From contig NC_037602.1 of NCBI RefSeq assembly GCF_003073045.1, positions 4,506,872 to 4,570,871 of the forward strand: a stretch of DNA of 64,000 nucleotides, in the 5' to 3' direction. The notes below the pieces were generated by a model that saw nothing but the letters and a program-made list of their open reading frames with translations, searched no databases and was not told the origin of the DNA. The translations under genes and the position numbers were made by a program. The stretch is from Pomacea canaliculata. Lineage: Eukaryota; Mollusca; Gastropoda; Architaenioglossa; Ampullariidae. Each line of letters opens with the position of its first letter. Within the stretch, counting starts at the first letter, position 1. Below are positions 63,628 through 64,000 of this stretch, piece by piece.

Positions 63628-64000
63628 CTGCATTAGAAAAACGTGAGCTTAAATTCCTCAGAAAACGATAGTTCATCTGATCTACACTAAACCTTATTCG
63701 TTGTTCTTACTAGGGACGTACTACACTAATGAAGGAAACTTTTGGATATGGTGTCAACAATTCATTATTAAATTCTCATTCCAGTAAATGAAAATAACAT
63801 ACTTTAAAAATATTTTCTGGAATATTTTCTGCAATTACGTCAGTAAGAGATGGTAGATGTTGACGGCCATAGCGTATAGTCTCATTCATTCTCATGTCTT
63901 ATCGCAGCATCCTCATCAACCTCAAGGTAACACTAGTGCTAATACTGTACTTTTTGCCCTGATGTATCTTTTGCTGTTCATCGCTGTTACTTTAAACTTT
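61838..64000. repeat. Duplicate of 5876-8040
   Basis: Near-identical over about 2.1 kb, introns included, with scattered substitutions and small indels. It shows that genes A and D separated recently. Confidence 0.9.

Noticed and set aside
1..64000. tRNA or rRNA genes
   Set aside because: No clear A/B-box pair with a foldable cloverleaf and no rRNA core sequence was seen by eye; a covariance-model scan would be decisive.

Overview
The window looks like nuclear DNA of a multicellular animal. Coding exons are short, have GT-AG borders and lie in AT-rich introns. Non-coding DNA is full of decayed transposons (Tigger/pogo, hAT, Rex1/CR1-like and other LINEs), microsatellites, one noisy satellite array and a 100-base N gap. 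Repeat content and protein style suggest a mollusc, perhaps a gastropod. That is an inference: no species marker gene is present.

The main content is a minus-strand array of CALHM-like (calcium homeostasis modulator) large-pore channel genes, rebuilt exon by exon from splice sites and reading-frame phase. Gene A (10608 to 3122, 8 exons, about 291 aa) and gene B (50848 to 39747, 11 exons, about 375 aa) can be read end to end. Gene C (27827 to 26821) shows only its first two exons. Gene D (63627 to 59954) is the 3' half of a recent duplicate of gene A and runs off the window. Each start exon is 190 nt and carries a Cys-Pro-Cys motif at residues 37-39. In A and B, exons 1-4 total exactly 513 nt. 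In A, B and D the pore region joins in phase to a 170-nt exon with a SAM-like helical domain, then to Ser/Ala/Asp-rich tail exons. In gene B the exon pair after the fourth membrane segment has been amplified together with its introns. Further CALHM-like exon relics lie at 28.7 kb and 52.8 kb.

An unrelated gene at 12.9-15.2 kb (minus) encodes an ankyrin-repeat protein; two exons are joined in phase and the 5' end is missing.

Layout: 0-3 kb, duplicated block and repeats. 3-12 kb, gene A and its upstream region. 12-15 kb, ankyrin gene. 15-22.9 kb, no gene recognised. 22.9-25 kb, satellite and gap. 26.8-27.8 kb, gene C. 28.6-32.5 kb, duplicated block with a hAT element and telomere-like repeat. 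33-39.3 kb, LINE, hAT MITE and an inverted pair of Tigger elements. 39.7-50.9 kb, gene B. 51-56.8 kb, LINE and duplicated blocks. 56.8-59 kb, second hAT copy. 59-64 kb, gene D. The duplicated blocks show that the locus grew by repeated segmental duplication.
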